Shown in pieces: positions 27,962-37,422 of a stretch of DNA of 64,000 nucleotides; positions within the stretch are counted from its first letter, which is position 1; each line of letters begins with the position of its first letter. The notes under the pieces are model-generated. The model ran no database searches and had not been told where the DNA came from. It saw only the letters and a program-made list of their open reading frames with translations. Source of the stretch: Cupriavidus pauculus (GTDB taxonomy: Bacteria > Pseudomonadota > Gammaproteobacteria > Burkholderiales > Burkholderiaceae); assembly GCF_008693385.1 (NCBI RefSeq), contig NZ_CP044065.1, positions 868,001 to 932,000 of the forward strand. The letters run 5' to 3'. A program made the position numbers and the translations under genes.

Positions 27962-29403
27962 ATGACAACAGCTGGCGGCCGATGTCGATGCCCGGTGCGG
28001 AGAGTTCCGACGAGGCACTCTACGAGGTGCGGCGCAAGATCTATCCGCGCTCGGTCACCGGCGCCTTCGACCGCTGGCGTGTCTGGCTCGTGATTCTCAC
28101 GCAGCTGATCTTCTATGGCACGCCATGGCTGCAGTGGAATGGCCGGCAGGCGGTGCTGTTCGATCTGGGCGCGCGCAAGTTCTATATCTTCGGGCTCGTG
28201 CTGTGGCCGCAGGACGTGATCTACCTGTCGGTGCTGCTCGTGATCTCGGCGCTCGCGCTGTTCCTGTTCACCGCGATCGCAGGGCGCCTGTTCTGCGGCT
28301 ACGCGTGTCCGCAGACGGTCTACACGGAGATCTTCCTGTGGATCGAGCGCCGGATAGAAGGCGACCGTTTCGCGCGTATCCGGCTCGACGGCGATCCGTG
28401 GTCGCTGCGCAAGCTGCGGCTCAAGGCCACCAAACACGCGTTGTGGATCGTTATCGCGCTGTGGACGGGCTTCACGTTTGTCGGTTTTTTCACACCCATT
28501 CGCGCGCTGGGCGGCCAGGTCGCCAGCGCCGGGCTCGGGCCGTGGCAGACGTTCTGGATGCTGTTCTATGCGTTCGCGACGTGGGGCAACGCGGGATTCA
28601 TGCGCGAGCAGGTGTGCAAGTACATGTGCCCGTACGCGCGTTTCCAGAGCGTGATGGTCGATCGCGACACGTTCGTGGTGACCTATGACGTCGGCCGCGG
28701 CGAGCCGCGCGGCAGCCGCGGCCGCAAGGCCGATTACCGTGCCGCGGGCCTCGGCGATTGCGTGAACTGCAGCATCTGCGTGCAGGTCTGCCCGACCGGT
28801 ATCGATATTCGCGACGGCCTGCAGTATGAGTGCATCGGCTGCGGCGCCTGCATCGATGCCTGCAATCAGGTCATGGACAAGATGGCCTATCCGCGCGGGC
28901 TGATTCGCTATACATCCGAGAACGCAATGCGGCAGAGCCTGTCGCCGGAGGCCGCGCGCCGCCGGCTGCTGCGGCCGCGCGTGCTGATCTACTCGACCGT
29001 CTGGCTCGCGCTCGTCGCGGGACTGGCGGTATCGATCGCGCTGCGCGCGCCGCTCAAGGTCGACGTGCTGCGCGACCGCGGCGCATTGAGCCGCGAAGTC
29101 GAGGGCCGGTGGATCGAGAACGTCTACCGGCTGCAGCTGATCAATACGACCGAAGCGCCCATGCAGGTGCGCGTGCAGGCCAACGGCCACGACCTGGCCG
29201 GTATCAGCATCGAATACGACCCCACGGCGGAGGCGCTGGCGCCGGCATCGAACCGGCTCGTGCCGGTCCGCATCCGCGTGCCTATCGAGGCCGCGCGGCC
29301 GGGCACGCACAAGATCGATATCGCGGTAACGGCGGAGCAGGGCGGTCATCAGGTGGCCGATGTCCGTCAGGCCACGAGCTTTATCGTGCCGCGCAATCTC
29401 TAG
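27958..29403 (+). CDS. ccoG: Cytochrome c oxidase accessory protein CcoG (RdxA/FixG)
   Basis: 481-residue polyferredoxin-like membrane protein that reduces Cu(II) during cbb3 assembly. It has about five membrane helices, the N-terminal FCGYACPQTVYTEIF motif, two [4Fe-4S] ferredoxin sites (CVNCSICVQVCP and CIGCGACIDAC), and a C-terminal immunoglobulin-like FixG_C domain (about residues 365-480). It overlaps ccoP by 4 bp and is followed by the short ccoH-like gene. Confidence 0.95.
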   Translation: MNDNSWRPMSMPGAESSDEALYEVRRKIYPRSVTGAFDRWRVWLVILTQLIFYGTPWLQWNGRQAVLFDLGARKFYIFGLVLWPQDVIYLSVLLVISALALFLFTAIAGRLFCGYACPQTVYTEIFLWIERRIEGDRFARIRLDGDPWSLRKLRLKATKHALWIVIALWTGFTFVGFFTPIRALGGQVASAGLGPWQTFWMLFYAFATWGNAGFMREQVCKYMCPYARFQSVMVDRDTFVVTYDVGRGEPRGSRGRKADYRAAGLGDCVNCSICVQVCPTGIDIRDGLQYECIGCGACIDACNQVMDKMAYPRGLIRYTSENAMRQSLSPEAARRRLLRPRVLIYSTVWLALVAGLAVSIALRAPLKVDVLRDRGALSREVEGRWIENVYRLQLINTTEAPMQVRVQANGHDLAGISIEYDPTAEALAPASNRLVPVRIRVPIEAARPGTHKIDIAVTAEQGGHQVADVRQATSFIVPRNL

Positions 29404-29419
29404 GGAACAGGGAGTTCAC

Positions 29420-29611
29420 ATGCAGACGCAACAAGGTAGACCGTGGTGGAAGGAACCGTGGCCGTGGCTGCTGATGAGCGGCCCGCTGCTGGCCATGATC
29501 GGCTGCGGCGTGACGATCTGGCTCGCCGCGCAGCATGCGGACCGGCCCGTCGCCGACGCCGAGCATCGCGGCCTGGTGGTCAAGGCCGTGCCCGAAGCGA
29601 GGCATCCATGA
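29420..29611 (+). CDS. ccoH: Short FixH/CcoH-like protein
   Basis: 63 residues from ATG 29420, after GGGAG. The start QQGRPWWKEPWPWLLMSGP, followed by one membrane helix and WLAAQHADRPVADAE, resembles the N-terminus of FixH/CcoH. The usual periplasmic domain, which takes the family to about 150 residues, is missing. It may be a minimal form that only anchors an assembly complex. Its stop overlaps the next start by 4 bp. Confidence 0.65.
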   Translation: MQTQQGRPWWKEPWPWLLMSGPLLAMIGCGVTIWLAAQHADRPVADAEHRGLVVKAVPEARHP

Positions 29612-29865
29612 ACGGACACACACGTTGGCGCTGGCTGATGTGGGTGTTGTGGCCCGCATTCCTGGTGGCTGGCGTGGCGACGGCGGCGGTGTTCTCGCTC
29701 GTCGATCCCAGCGACCTCATGCTGTTCGGCCATCCGCTCGAGGCATCGCGCGAGGCCGTGTACACGGTGGGTTTCCTGTCGGCGTGGATGCTGTGCGCGG
29801 TGTCGAGCGGACTCACGCTCTACACGCTGCCCGCACCGCTTGCAGAGACCGACGAACTGGAATGA
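29608..29865 (+). CDS. Small two-helix membrane protein at the end of the cco operon
   Basis: 85 residues with two hydrophobic helices (about 9-30 and 48-70) and an acidic C-terminus (ETDELE). I do not recognise a family. It is translationally coupled to the ccoH-like gene (ATGA overlap), so it is most likely part of the cbb3 assembly operon. Confidence 0.75.
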   Translation: MNGHTRWRWLMWVLWPAFLVAGVATAAVFSLVDPSDLMLFGHPLEASREAVYTVGFLSAWMLCAVSSGLTLYTLPAPLAETDELE

Positions 29866-29888
29866 ATGCGGAGTGAGCGACGATGCCG

Positions 29889-30650
29889 TCAGCAGCTGCG
29901 GCTGTAGATCTGCCTGAGACCATCGACGTCAACGAGCTTGACATGGCGCTGACGAATCTGGATGAGTCCGGCCTCGGCGAAGCGCGAGAACAGGCGGCTG
30001 ACCGTCTCGAGCTTGAGCCCGAGGTAGCTGCCGATTTCCTCGCGGCTCATGCGGAGCACGAACTCGGTAGACGAGTAGCCGCGCGCGGACAGGCGTGTGG
30101 AAAGGTTGATCAGGAACGCGGCCAGTCGCTCTTCCGCGCGCATCGAACCGAGCGTCATCAACATGAGCTGGTCCTGCGAGATCTCCCGGCTCATCAGGCG
30201 CAGGAACTGCTGTTGCAGAGAAGGCAGTTCGCTGGAGAGTGCGGTGAGGTCGTTGAAGCGGACCACGCAGACTTCGGTGTCCTCGAGCGCCGAAGCATCG
30301 GACGCGTGCTGCATCTCGCTGAGGCCATCGAGGCCCACGATCTCGCCGGGCAGATGGAAGCCCGTGATCTGCGAGCGCCCGTCTTCCATCGTGACATGCG
30401 TCTTCAGCGTGCCGAAGCGCACCGCGTAGACGGCGGTCAGCGGATCTCCCATGCGATAGAGCGTCTCGCCCTTGTGCACGCGGTAGCGTTCCTGCACGAG
30501 CGTATCGATCTTCTCGAGGTCCTGCTTGTTCATGCCGACGGGCAGGCACAGTTGGCCCATCGCACACGTGGAGCAACGGGGGGACATCTCGGTGATCGGG
30601 ATGGGCGTGAGCAATTGAGACCTGTCGGTGAAGCGCGCTCGCGGGGGCAC
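29889..30650 (-). CDS. fnr: FNR/ANR-type oxygen-sensing transcriptional regulator
   Basis: 253-residue Crp/Fnr-family regulator with the full [4Fe-4S] ligand set: C26, C29 and C35 near the N-terminus and C128 in the sensor domain. The C35-C128 gap of 93 equals that of E. coli FNR (29-122). The recognition helix ETVSRLFSRF carries the E..SR residues that read TTGAT, matching the boxes before ccoI and ccoN. The frame starts with GTG at 30650; an in-frame ATG at 30587 would put the first Cys at residue 5. It faces the cco operon and is divergent from the TauE/SafE gene. Confidence 0.93.
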   Translation of the reverse strand: MPPRARFTDRSQLLTPIPITEMSPRCSTCAMGQLCLPVGMNKQDLEKIDTLVQERYRVHKGETLYRMGDPLTAVYAVRFGTLKTHVTMEDGRSQITGFHLPGEIVGLDGLSEMQHASDASALEDTEVCVVRFNDLTALSSELPSLQQQFLRLMSREISQDQLMLMTLGSMRAEERLAAFLINLSTRLSARGYSSTEFVLRMSREEIGSYLGLKLETVSRLFSRFAEAGLIQIRQRHVKLVDVDGLRQIYSRSC

Positions 30651-30696
30651 GATGAATGCATTCTAGCGTGCGCGCCTAGACGAAAGCGAGGAACAG

Positions 30697-31482
30697 TTGA
30701 TATTTGAGGTACTTTTCAGTGTCTTCCTATTAGCGTTATTGGGTGGCATTCATTGCGCGGCAATGTGCGGTGGCATTGCGATCGCCGTTTCGCCAGAAGC
30801 AAAGGCTGCGGGTTCGCCGGTGCCGCTTATCGCGCGGCAACGCATGCATGCATGGCGGCGCGCGTGGTGGCGCGACACGCTCGCGATGCATGCGGGCCGT
30901 GTGTCGACATACATGATGCTCGGCGCCGCGATGGGGGCGATTGGCGCGCTGGCGTGGATGCATGACGTGCTGCCGCTGCAGCGCTCGCTGTTCGCGCTCG
31001 GCAGTGCGATGCTGATCGTCGCGGGCGTCTGGCTGATGCGGGGCGGCGCGGTGCGCATGGCATGGCTCGAACGGGTGATGGCGCGCGTGGCCGGCGCAAT
31101 GCACACAACGGGCGCAATGGGCGCGACAGGTGCGCGCGTGCATGCGATGTGGGGGCGCCTGGGTCCGGTGCCGCGACGCTACGTCACCGGTCTCGCATGG
31201 GGGCTCGTCCCGTGCGGCATGGTCTACGGCGCGCTCGGGCTCGCGTTGCTGGCGGGCAACGCCGCCTCGGGTGCGCTGGTGATGGGCGCGTTCGGTCTCG
31301 GCACGCTGCCGAATCTGCTCGCGCTGTCCGGCTTCTCGGGCTGGCTGCGGCGCCAGGCGAGGCGCCCTGCGGTGCGGACGCTGGCCGGGCTGGCGGTGGC
31401 GGGCTTTGGCGTGGCTGGCATCGCGCGTGCGGCCCTGCTGCCGGAAATGCTGGCCCGGCACGGCTTCTGTCTCGTGCTCTGA
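30697..31482 (+). CDS. TauE/SafE-like (UreH-type) membrane protein beside cbb3 genes
   Basis: 261-residue membrane protein with about six helices. GGIHCAAMCGGIAIAVS at the N-terminus and GLAWGLVPCGMVYGAL in the middle are hallmark motifs of the sulfite-exporter TauE/SafE UreH-type transmembrane domain; the paired Cys and Gly motifs suggest metal or thiol handling. Members next to cco/fnr genes are thought to assist oxidase copper supply, which is inference here. The start is a TTG at 30697 with AGGA six bases upstream. An insertion at residues 120-150 (MHTTGAMGATGARVHAM) is Gly/Thr/Met-rich. Confidence 0.8.
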   Translation: MIFEVLFSVFLLALLGGIHCAAMCGGIAIAVSPEAKAAGSPVPLIARQRMHAWRRAWWRDTLAMHAGRVSTYMMLGAAMGAIGALAWMHDVLPLQRSLFALGSAMLIVAGVWLMRGGAVRMAWLERVMARVAGAMHTTGAMGATGARVHAMWGRLGPVPRRYVTGLAWGLVPCGMVYGALGLALLAGNAASGALVMGAFGLGTLPNLLALSGFSGWLRRQARRPAVRTLAGLAVAGFGVAGIARAALLPEMLARHGFCLVL

Positions 31483-32078
31483 GCGCGGGGCGGAGGAAGG
31501 GAGCCGGAGGGGGGCGGGAAGGGAGTCGGGAGGGGGCGGGTTGCAGGCGCCCCCGGATATGCCATACAATCGCCGGAACCACGGTATCGCGCACGTAGTC
31601 TTTGTGGCGTCCGCGGCATCGTCAGTGTGATGCCCCCCATCAGGGGGGATATCGACGGATCCCATGCTCAGGCGTGACAGATCCACCCCCACGGTATTTC
31701 TGGTTCAAAAGATCTGGTTCAAAAGACCGGGCCGCGCCGTGGAGTGGCGATGCCGGCCCCGGGGCGCTTTCCTGCCCGGGCCCGATATCCGTTGATCTTG
31801 CCGTTGCAGCGAGCGGTTCGCGGCGACGACGTCCGCCCCTGAGGGAGAAGGCGCGACGCAAGAGGTCCATCGGTCGGCCACGCCGGACGCCGGACAATCT
31901 TCTGCCGGAATGACCGGCAAATCGATGCATCAAAACGAAGTGCACGGCTTGAGTGCGACACGCATGCGAGTTGGCTGCGCGACGAGATGGCGGTGGTAAT
32001 CGGCCGCTGTATCCGAAATCTCCCGTGCTTTCGGGACTTTGTCCGGAAGCAGGTGCAATACAGGCTGCACGCAATCAC
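31483..32078. other. 596-bp gene-free stretch before scpB
   Basis: No supported gene is seen. It holds the G-rich repeat (31497-31540), a CCCCCC-ATCA-GGGGGG hairpin (31633-31648), and a 13-bp direct repeat CTGGTTCAAAAGA (31700-31712 and 31714-31726). No clear promoter hexamers were found near scpB. Confidence 0.6.
31497..31540. repeat. G-rich 22-bp tandem duplication with quadruplex potential
   Basis: Two 22-bp units (31497-31518 and 31519-31540) differ at three positions and contain many runs of three or more G on the top strand. It begins the 596-bp gene-free stretch before scpB and follows the TauE/SafE stop by 14 bp. Confidence 0.7.
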
Positions 32079-33053
32079 ATGAATACCCAAGAGGCGAAGA
32101 TCGTCCTCGAGACCGCGCTGATCTGCGCGCAGGAGCCGCTGCGCGTGAACGATCTGCGCAAGCTGTTTGCCGACGATGTCGGTGCCGACACCATCCGCGT
32201 GCTGCTCGAAGAGCTACGCCAGGACTGGCTGCAGCGCGGCGTGGAACTGGTTGCGCTCGCAAGCGGCTGGCGATTCCAGAGCCGGCCGGAAATGCGCGAG
32301 TACCTCGATCGCCTGAATCCGGAGAAGCCGCCCAAGTATTCGCGCGCAGTGATGGAAACGCTGGCGATCATCGCGTACCGGCAGCCCGTGACGCGTGGCG
32401 ACATCGAGGAAATTCGCGGTGTGACCGTGAGCACCGAAGTGATCAAGAAGCTCGAGGACCGGAGCTGGATCGAGGTCATCGGGCATCGTGACGTGCCGGG
32501 CCGTCCCGCGTTATATGCGACGACCAAGGCGTTCCTCGACGATCTGGGCCTGCGCACGCTCGATGAGCTGCCGCCGCTGGAAGATGCCCAGGCGCAGGTG
32601 CAGGCCGCGCTGCTGGACCAGCAGGCGATCGATTTCGAAGAGGTGGCCACGGCCAACCCGCAGGTGAGCGCGAGCGGCGACGAGGAAGCCTTCGCGGAAG
32701 CCGCGCCCGAAGAGACGAACGCCGAGACGGTTGCTGAATCGGTCGCCGAGACGAGCGCCGAGACGGACGCCGAGACGGGCGCCGAATCGGTCGCTGAATC
32801 GCAACCCGAGCACGCCGAAGCGCAACCCGAAGCCCAGGCAGAGGCGCAACCCGAAGCGGATATCGCGGAGGAAACCGGCGCGGAACCCGAGCCCGCGCCC
32901 ACGCTTCAAAACGGTCCGGATGACGAGGCGCCTGTGGAACAGGCCCACGGCATCCACGAGGACATCGACGCGTCCGCCGGGGAGGCATCCCCGGCGTCGC
33001 CGGACGGCAGCACGCCGCATCCGGCCGAGGACGATGAGCGCGTGTCCAACTGA
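32079..33053 (+). CDS. scpB: Segregation and condensation protein B with acidic repeat tail
   Basis: Kleisin-associated winged-helix protein of the SMC-ScpA-ScpB condensin. 324 residues from ATG 32079 ([20 protein letters not shown]). The tandem winged-helix core occupies about residues 1-180, including [20 protein letters not shown] and [11 protein letters not shown]. The remainder is an Ala/Glu-rich acidic tail with tetrapeptide repeats of the type AETx/AESx (about residues 208-250), which is not part of the core. scpA is not in the window. rluB follows after 5 bp, a common ScpB-RluB pairing. Confidence 0.93.
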   Translation: MNTQEAKIVLETALICAQEPLRVNDLRKLFADDVGADTIRVLLEELRQDWLQRGVELVALASGWRFQSRPEMREYLDRLNPEKPPKYSRAVMETLAIIAYRQPVTRGDIEEIRGVTVSTEVIKKLEDRSWIEVIGHRDVPGRPALYATTKAFLDDLGLRTLDELPPLEDAQAQVQAALLDQQAIDFEEVATANPQVSASGDEEAFAEAAPEETNAETVAESVAETSAETDAETGAESVAESQPEHAEAQPEAQAEAQPEADIAEETGAEPEPAPTLQNGPDDEAPVEQAHGIHEDIDASAGEASPASPDGSTPHPAEDDERVSN

Positions 33054-33058
33054 ACAAC

Positions 33059-35149
33059 ATGCAACATCCGATAGTGAATATTTTGTCTGATTCCGTTGAT
33101 CAAGACGTCCGCCAGCCGGACGATGCCGGTGCGCCCGACGCATCCGGCACGGACGGCGCGCCGCGCCGCAAGGGACTGCGCCGTGGCCTGCGCAATCTGG
33201 TGGCGTCCCGCCGCCAGTCCGCGCAGGACCGCGAGCCCGGCCGCGCGGAAGGTGGCGAGGGCGATGCGTCCGGCGCGGGCAGCGATGCCGCTGCCGCCGC
33301 GCCCCGCGAGCCGCGTGCCCGCGGCCGGCGCAAGCCCGCGGCCCCGGTGGCGGCCGCCGGCGAAGGTGCCGACGGCGATCAGGCCGTGGCGGGCGAGGGT
33401 GGCGACGGTGGCGCGCAGGCACAGCCGCAGGGCCAGCCCGGCGGCGGCAATCGCAAGCGCCGCCAGCAGCCGCAACGCAAGGCCGCGCTCGTCGATGGCG
33501 AGGCGCGTCCCGCGGCCGGCAATGCACAAGGCAAGCGCGGCAAGGGCGGTAGCCGCGGCCAGGGCGGTCAGCAAGGTAACCAGCAGGGCAATCCGGGTGG
33601 GCAGAAGGCCGGCGGCCGTGGCGAGCGTGCCGAACGCGGCGACCGCAAGGGCGAGCGCGCCGGCGGCGCGGGCCGCGGTGGCAAGGGCGGTCAGGGTGCT
33701 CAGGGCGGTCAGGGCAGCGAGCTGCTCGTCAAGTCGCCCGCCAAGGCCGCGGCCGGTGCCGAAGACCTGTTCAAGTTCGTGATTTCCGAGCAGTACGACC
33801 AGGAAGACATGGTCGTGCCGCGCACCAAGGCCAAGCCCGTGCGCGAGCTCTCGGCCGAAGACGATGCGCCCAAGCTGCACAAGGTGCTCGCCGAGGGTGG
33901 CCTCGGCTCGCGCCGCGAGATGGAAGAGCTGATCCTGCAGGGTCGCGTGTCCGTCAACGGACTGCCCGCGCATATCGGCCAGCGCATTCTGCCGACCGAT
34001 CAGGTGCGCGTGAACGGCAAGCTGATCCATCGCAAGATCTCGACGAAGCCGCCGCGCGTGCTGCTGTATCACAAGCCCGCGGGCGAGATCGTCAGCCAGT
34101 CCGATCCGGAAGGCCGTCCGACCGTGTTCGACAGCCTGCCGCGCATCAAGACCGGCAAGTGGGTGGCCGTGGGTCGCCTCGACTTCAATACCGAAGGCCT
34201 GCTGATCTTCACGACGTCCGGCGACATCGCCAACCGCTTCATGCATCCGCGCTACGGCGTGGAGCGCGAGTACGCGGTGCGCACGCTGGGCGAGCTCGGC
34301 GAGTCCGATCGCCAGCGCCTGCTGCATGGCATCGAGCTCGACGACGGCGAGGCCAACTTCCTGCGTATCGCGGACGGCGGCGGCGAAGGCGTGAACCAGT
34401 GGTATCACGTGGCGCTGACCGAAGGCCGTAACCGCGAAGTGCGCCGCATGTTCGAGGCCGTCGGCCTGACCGTGTCGCGCCTGATCCGGACGCGCTACGG
34501 CCAGTTCCTGCTGCCGCGCGGCCTCAAGCGCGGCCGCTGGCAGGAGCTGGAAGCCGCGGACGTGCGCACGCTCATGGCCGGCATCGGCCTGAAGGCGCCT
34601 GCCAAGGGCGAGCAGCAGCCGAAGGGCGCCAGCAAGGTGAGCGGCCGCAAGGCGCGCACCGAAGCCGCGATCGCCGGCATGCCGATGCCGACGGGCATGG
34701 ATGGCCTGCCGCGCTTCGAGAAGAGCGGTCCGCGTGGCGGCAGTGGCGCCGGCCGCGGTCAGCCCGATCCGATGCAGACCTCGATGGGCTACATCCCGAC
34801 CGGCCCCGCGCCGCTGACGTCGCATACGACCAAGTTCGGCGGCGGCCAGGGTGGCCTGCGCGGCGGTCAGGGCGGTATGCGCGGCGGTCAGGGCGGCATG
34901 CGCGGTGGCATGGGCGGCGGCGGTGGCGGCACCGGTGGCGGTCTCGGTGGCGGCCGTGGCGGCCGCTCGCAGCCGCCGCGCCGCGGTGGCGGCGATGTGA
35001 ATGGCAATGTGATGCCGAAGGCCGCGAAGGGTGGTAACGGCGGTGGCAACGGCGGCGGAAATGGCGCCGGCGGTGGCGCGGGCGGCAACAATCGTCGTCA
35101 GCGTGGCCGCGGCGGTCACGGCGGCGGCGGCCATGGCGGCAATCGCTGA
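33059..35149 (+). CDS. rluB: 23S rRNA pseudouridine synthase B with large low-complexity extensions
   Basis: Isomerises uridine near position 2605 of 23S rRNA. The folded core is about residues 270-520 of 696: an S4 RNA-binding domain ([20 protein letters not shown]), then the RsuA/RluB catalytic domain with the nucleophile D375 in [11 protein letters not shown]. The N-terminal roughly 250 residues are Arg/Gly/Ala/Gln-rich, and the C-terminal roughly 120 are Gly-rich with GGQGG[LM]R repeats, so the protein is more than twice the core family length. Such basic and Gly-rich tails may add RNA affinity. It lies 5 bp after scpB. Confidence 0.93.
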   Translation: MQHPIVNILSDSVDQDVRQPDDAGAPDASGTDGAPRRKGLRRGLRNLVASRRQSAQDREPGRAEGGEGDASGAGSDAAAAAPREPRARGRRKPAAPVAAAGEGADGDQAVAGEGGDGGAQAQPQGQPGGGNRKRRQQPQRKAALVDGEARPAAGNAQGKRGKGGSRGQGGQQGNQQGNPGGQKAGGRGERAERGDRKGERAGGAGRGGKGGQGAQGGQGSELLVKSPAKAAAGAEDLFKFVISEQYDQEDMVVPRTKAKPVRELSAEDDAPKLHKVLAEGGLGSRREMEELILQGRVSVNGLPAHIGQRILPTDQVRVNGKLIHRKISTKPPRVLLYHKPAGEIVSQSDPEGRPTVFDSLPRIKTGKWVAVGRLDFNTEGLLIFTTSGDIANRFMHPRYGVEREYAVRTLGELGESDRQRLLHGIELDDGEANFLRIADGGGEGVNQWYHVALTEGRNREVRRMFEAVGLTVSRLIRTRYGQFLLPRGLKRGRWQELEAADVRTLMAGIGLKAPAKGEQQPKGASKVSGRKARTEAAIAGMPMPTGMDGLPRFEKSGPRGGSGAGRGQPDPMQTSMGYIPTGPAPLTSHTTKFGGGQGGLRGGQGGMRGGQGGMRGGMGGGGGGTGGGLGGGRGGRSQPPRRGGGDVNGNVMPKAAKGGNGGGNGGGNGAGGGAGGNNRRQRGRGGHGGGGHGGNR

Positions 35150-35232
35150 GCAGCTTGCCGCACGCGGCGCCCGCGAGGGTGTCGCGTGTCGCCCGGGGCC
35201 TCGGCCCCTGGCGCGCGGCGTCCAGCAGGCTT

Positions 35233-35261
35233 TTGCCTTTTGGACATAATCCGCGTATAAT
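35233..35261 (+). promoter_or_regulatory. Sigma70 promoter of the rimP-nusA-infB operon
   Basis: TTGCCT (35233-35238), a 17-bp spacer and a consensus TATAAT (35256-35261). It predicts a start near 35268 and a leader of about 110 nt before the rimP GTG. Confidence 0.7.
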
Positions 35262-35307
35262 CAAAGTCTATTCAAAGTGTCATCCTCCACGTGAGGGTGG
35301 GCGAATG

Positions 35308-35332
35308 ATGGGCATTGCGCCCATTTTTTTTT
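35308..35332 (+). terminator. Intrinsic terminator (attenuator) in the rimP leader
   Basis: ATGGGC-ATTGC-GCCCAT followed by nine Ts, placed after the operon promoter and 46 bp before the rimP start. It must be partly read through to express the operon, so it probably acts as an attenuator. Leader control of rimP-nusA operons is known in other proteobacteria. Confidence 0.75.
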
Positions 35333-35377
35333 GGTTCGCCCGCTTCAAAAATTTGAAGGTTCTTACTCGGGATTACA

Positions 35378-35866
35378 GTGCATCTGGCAGATTTGATCGA
35401 AACCACCCTGAACGGCATGGGCTACGAATTGGTGGATCTTGAGCGTGCCCCGGCTGGACTACTGCGTGTTTTTATCGATCAGCCGGATACCGGTATCGTC
35501 ATCGAGGACTGCGAAAAGGTCAGTCGGCAGCTCACGCACGTCTTGACGGTCGAAAATATCGACTACGAGCGCCTGGAAGTCTCCTCGCCGGGGCTGGACC
35601 GGCCGCTGAAGAAGCTGGCCGACTATGTCCGCTTCGCCGGTGCCGAAGCGCGCGTCACGCTGCGCCTGCCTGTCAACGGCCAGAAAAATTTCGTCGGCAT
35701 CCTGCGGGAGCCCACGGGTGAGGCCGGGGCCGAGAAGGTTGGCCTGGAATTCGAAGGCAAGGACGGCCCGGCACTGCTGGAATTCGCCATATCCGATGTC
35801 GACCGCGCACGGCTCGTGCCGGTGTTCGACTTCAAAGGAAATCAAAGAAAAGGGAACAAGCAATGA
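35378..35866 (+). CDS. rimP: Ribosome maturation factor RimP
   Basis: 30S-assembly factor, 162 residues. The start is GTG 35378 ([21 protein letters not shown]), with a second possible in-frame ATG inside the N-terminal helix. [28 protein letters not shown] is the RimP family signature. There is no good Shine-Dalgarno, and together with the attenuator hairpin just upstream this suggests low basal translation. It overlaps nusA by 4 bp (ATGA). Confidence 0.93.
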   Translation: MHLADLIETTLNGMGYELVDLERAPAGLLRVFIDQPDTGIVIEDCEKVSRQLTHVLTVENIDYERLEVSSPGLDRPLKKLADYVRFAGAEARVTLRLPVNGQKNFVGILREPTGEAGAEKVGLEFEGKDGPALLEFAISDVDRARLVPVFDFKGNQRKGNKQ

Positions 35867-37338
35867 GCCGCGAAGTTCTGTTGCTCGTCGATGCGCTCGC
35901 GCGTGAAAAGAACGTCGACAAGGATGTGGTATTTGGCGCGCTGGAAGCGGCACTCGCTTCCGCGACCAAGAAGCGTTTCGAGGAAGATGTCGATATTCGT
36001 GTCGCGATCGACCGTGAATCGGGTGAGCACGAGACGTTCCGCCGCTGGCTGGTCGTTCCCGACGAACAAGGCCTGCAGGAGCCGGACAAGCAGATCCTGC
36101 TGTTCGAAGCCCGTGAGCAGAATGCCGACGCGCAGCTCGACGATTTCGTCGAGGAGCAGATCGAGTCCGTGGAATTTGGCCGTATCGGCGCGCAGGCTGC
36201 CAAGCAGGTGATCCTGCAGCGCATCCGCGATGCCGAGCGCGAGCAGATCCTGAACGACTACCTCGATCGCGGCGAGAAGGTGATGACCGGTACGGTCAAG
36301 CGTGCCGACAAGAAGGGTCTGATCGTCGAGTCGGGCCGCGTCGAGGCGCTGCTGGCACGTGACCAGATCATTCCGAAGGAAAACCTGCGCACCGGCGACC
36401 GTGTGCGCGCGTATATCCTCAATGTGGACCGCGCCGCGCGTGGCCCGCAGATCGAACTCTCGCGCACGGCGCCCGAGTTCCTGATCAAGCTGTTCGAGAA
36501 CGAAGTGCCCGAGATGGAACAGGGCCTGCTCGAGATCAAGGCTGCCGCACGGGATCCGGGCGTTCGCGCGAAGATCGCAGTCGTGGCGCACGACAAGCGC
36601 ATCGATCCGATCGGTACCTGCGTGGGCGTGCGTGGCACGCGCGTGACGGCGGTGCGCAACGAGATCGGCGGCGAGGCGGTGGACATCGTGCTGTGGTCGG
36701 AAGATCCGGCGCAGTTCGTGATCGGCGCCCTGGCGCCGGCGCAGGTCCAGTCGATCGTGGTCGATGAGGAAAAGCACAGCATGGACGTGGTGGTGGACGA
36801 GGAAAACCTCGCCGTCGCCATTGGCCGCAGCGGTCAGAACGTACGCCTGGCGTCGGAGCTGACCGGCTGGCAGATCAACATCATGACGCAGGAAGAATCG
36901 GCGCAGAAGCAGGCCGAGGAAAGCGAAGTGGTGCGCAAGCTGTTCATGGCCAAGCTGGACGTGGACGAGGAAGTGGCGGACATCCTGATCGAGGAAGGCT
37001 TCTCGACACTTGAGGAAGTCGCTTACGTCCCCATCAATGAAATGATGGAGATCGAAGCGTTCGACGAGGACACCGTCAACGAGCTGCGCAACCGCGCACG
37101 CGATGCGCTGCTGACGATGGAACTGGCCCGGGAAGAAAAGGTGGAAGAGGTGTCGCAGGATCTGCGCTCCCTCGAAGGCCTGACTCCCGAGCTGATCGGC
37201 AAACTGGCCGAAGGCAATATCCACACGCGCGACGACCTGGCCGAACTGGCCGTCGACGAGCTGGTCGAGATGATCGGTGTGAGCGAGGACGATGCCCGCG
37301 CGCTGATCATGAAGGCACGGGAACATTGGTTCAACTGA
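35863..37338 (+). CDS. nusA: Transcription termination/antitermination protein NusA
   Basis: 491 residues. N-terminal RNA-polymerase-binding domain (about 1-125), S1 domain (about 135-200), two KH domains including [20 protein letters not shown] and [16 protein letters not shown], and two C-terminal acidic helix-hairpin repeats (about 365-490) that contact the polymerase alpha subunit. It sets pausing, termination and antitermination, and may regulate the leader hairpin of its own operon. It is translationally coupled to rimP, with infB 84 bp downstream. Confidence 0.97.
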   Translation: MSREVLLLVDALAREKNVDKDVVFGALEAALASATKKRFEEDVDIRVAIDRESGEHETFRRWLVVPDEQGLQEPDKQILLFEAREQNADAQLDDFVEEQIESVEFGRIGAQAAKQVILQRIRDAEREQILNDYLDRGEKVMTGTVKRADKKGLIVESGRVEALLARDQIIPKENLRTGDRVRAYILNVDRAARGPQIELSRTAPEFLIKLFENEVPEMEQGLLEIKAAARDPGVRAKIAVVAHDKRIDPIGTCVGVRGTRVTAVRNEIGGEAVDIVLWSEDPAQFVIGALAPAQVQSIVVDEEKHSMDVVVDEENLAVAIGRSGQNVRLASELTGWQINIMTQEESAQKQAEESEVVRKLFMAKLDVDEEVADILIEEGFSTLEEVAYVPINEMMEIEAFDEDTVNELRNRARDALLTMELAREEKVEEVSQDLRSLEGLTPELIGKLAEGNIHTRDDLAELAVDELVEMIGVSEDDARALIMKAREHWFN

Positions 37339-37422
37339 GGGACACGGCCGGGACGTGTTCCGGCCGCGCGCTTTCCGCAACAAACTGTCCCGACGTAGAA
37401 ACCAAGTATTGAAAGGGTTTGA

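Noticed and set aside
31700..31726. tRNA fragment (GGTTCAAA resembles a T-loop)
   Set aside because: No acceptor, D-arm or anticodon arm surrounds it; it is a simple direct repeat.
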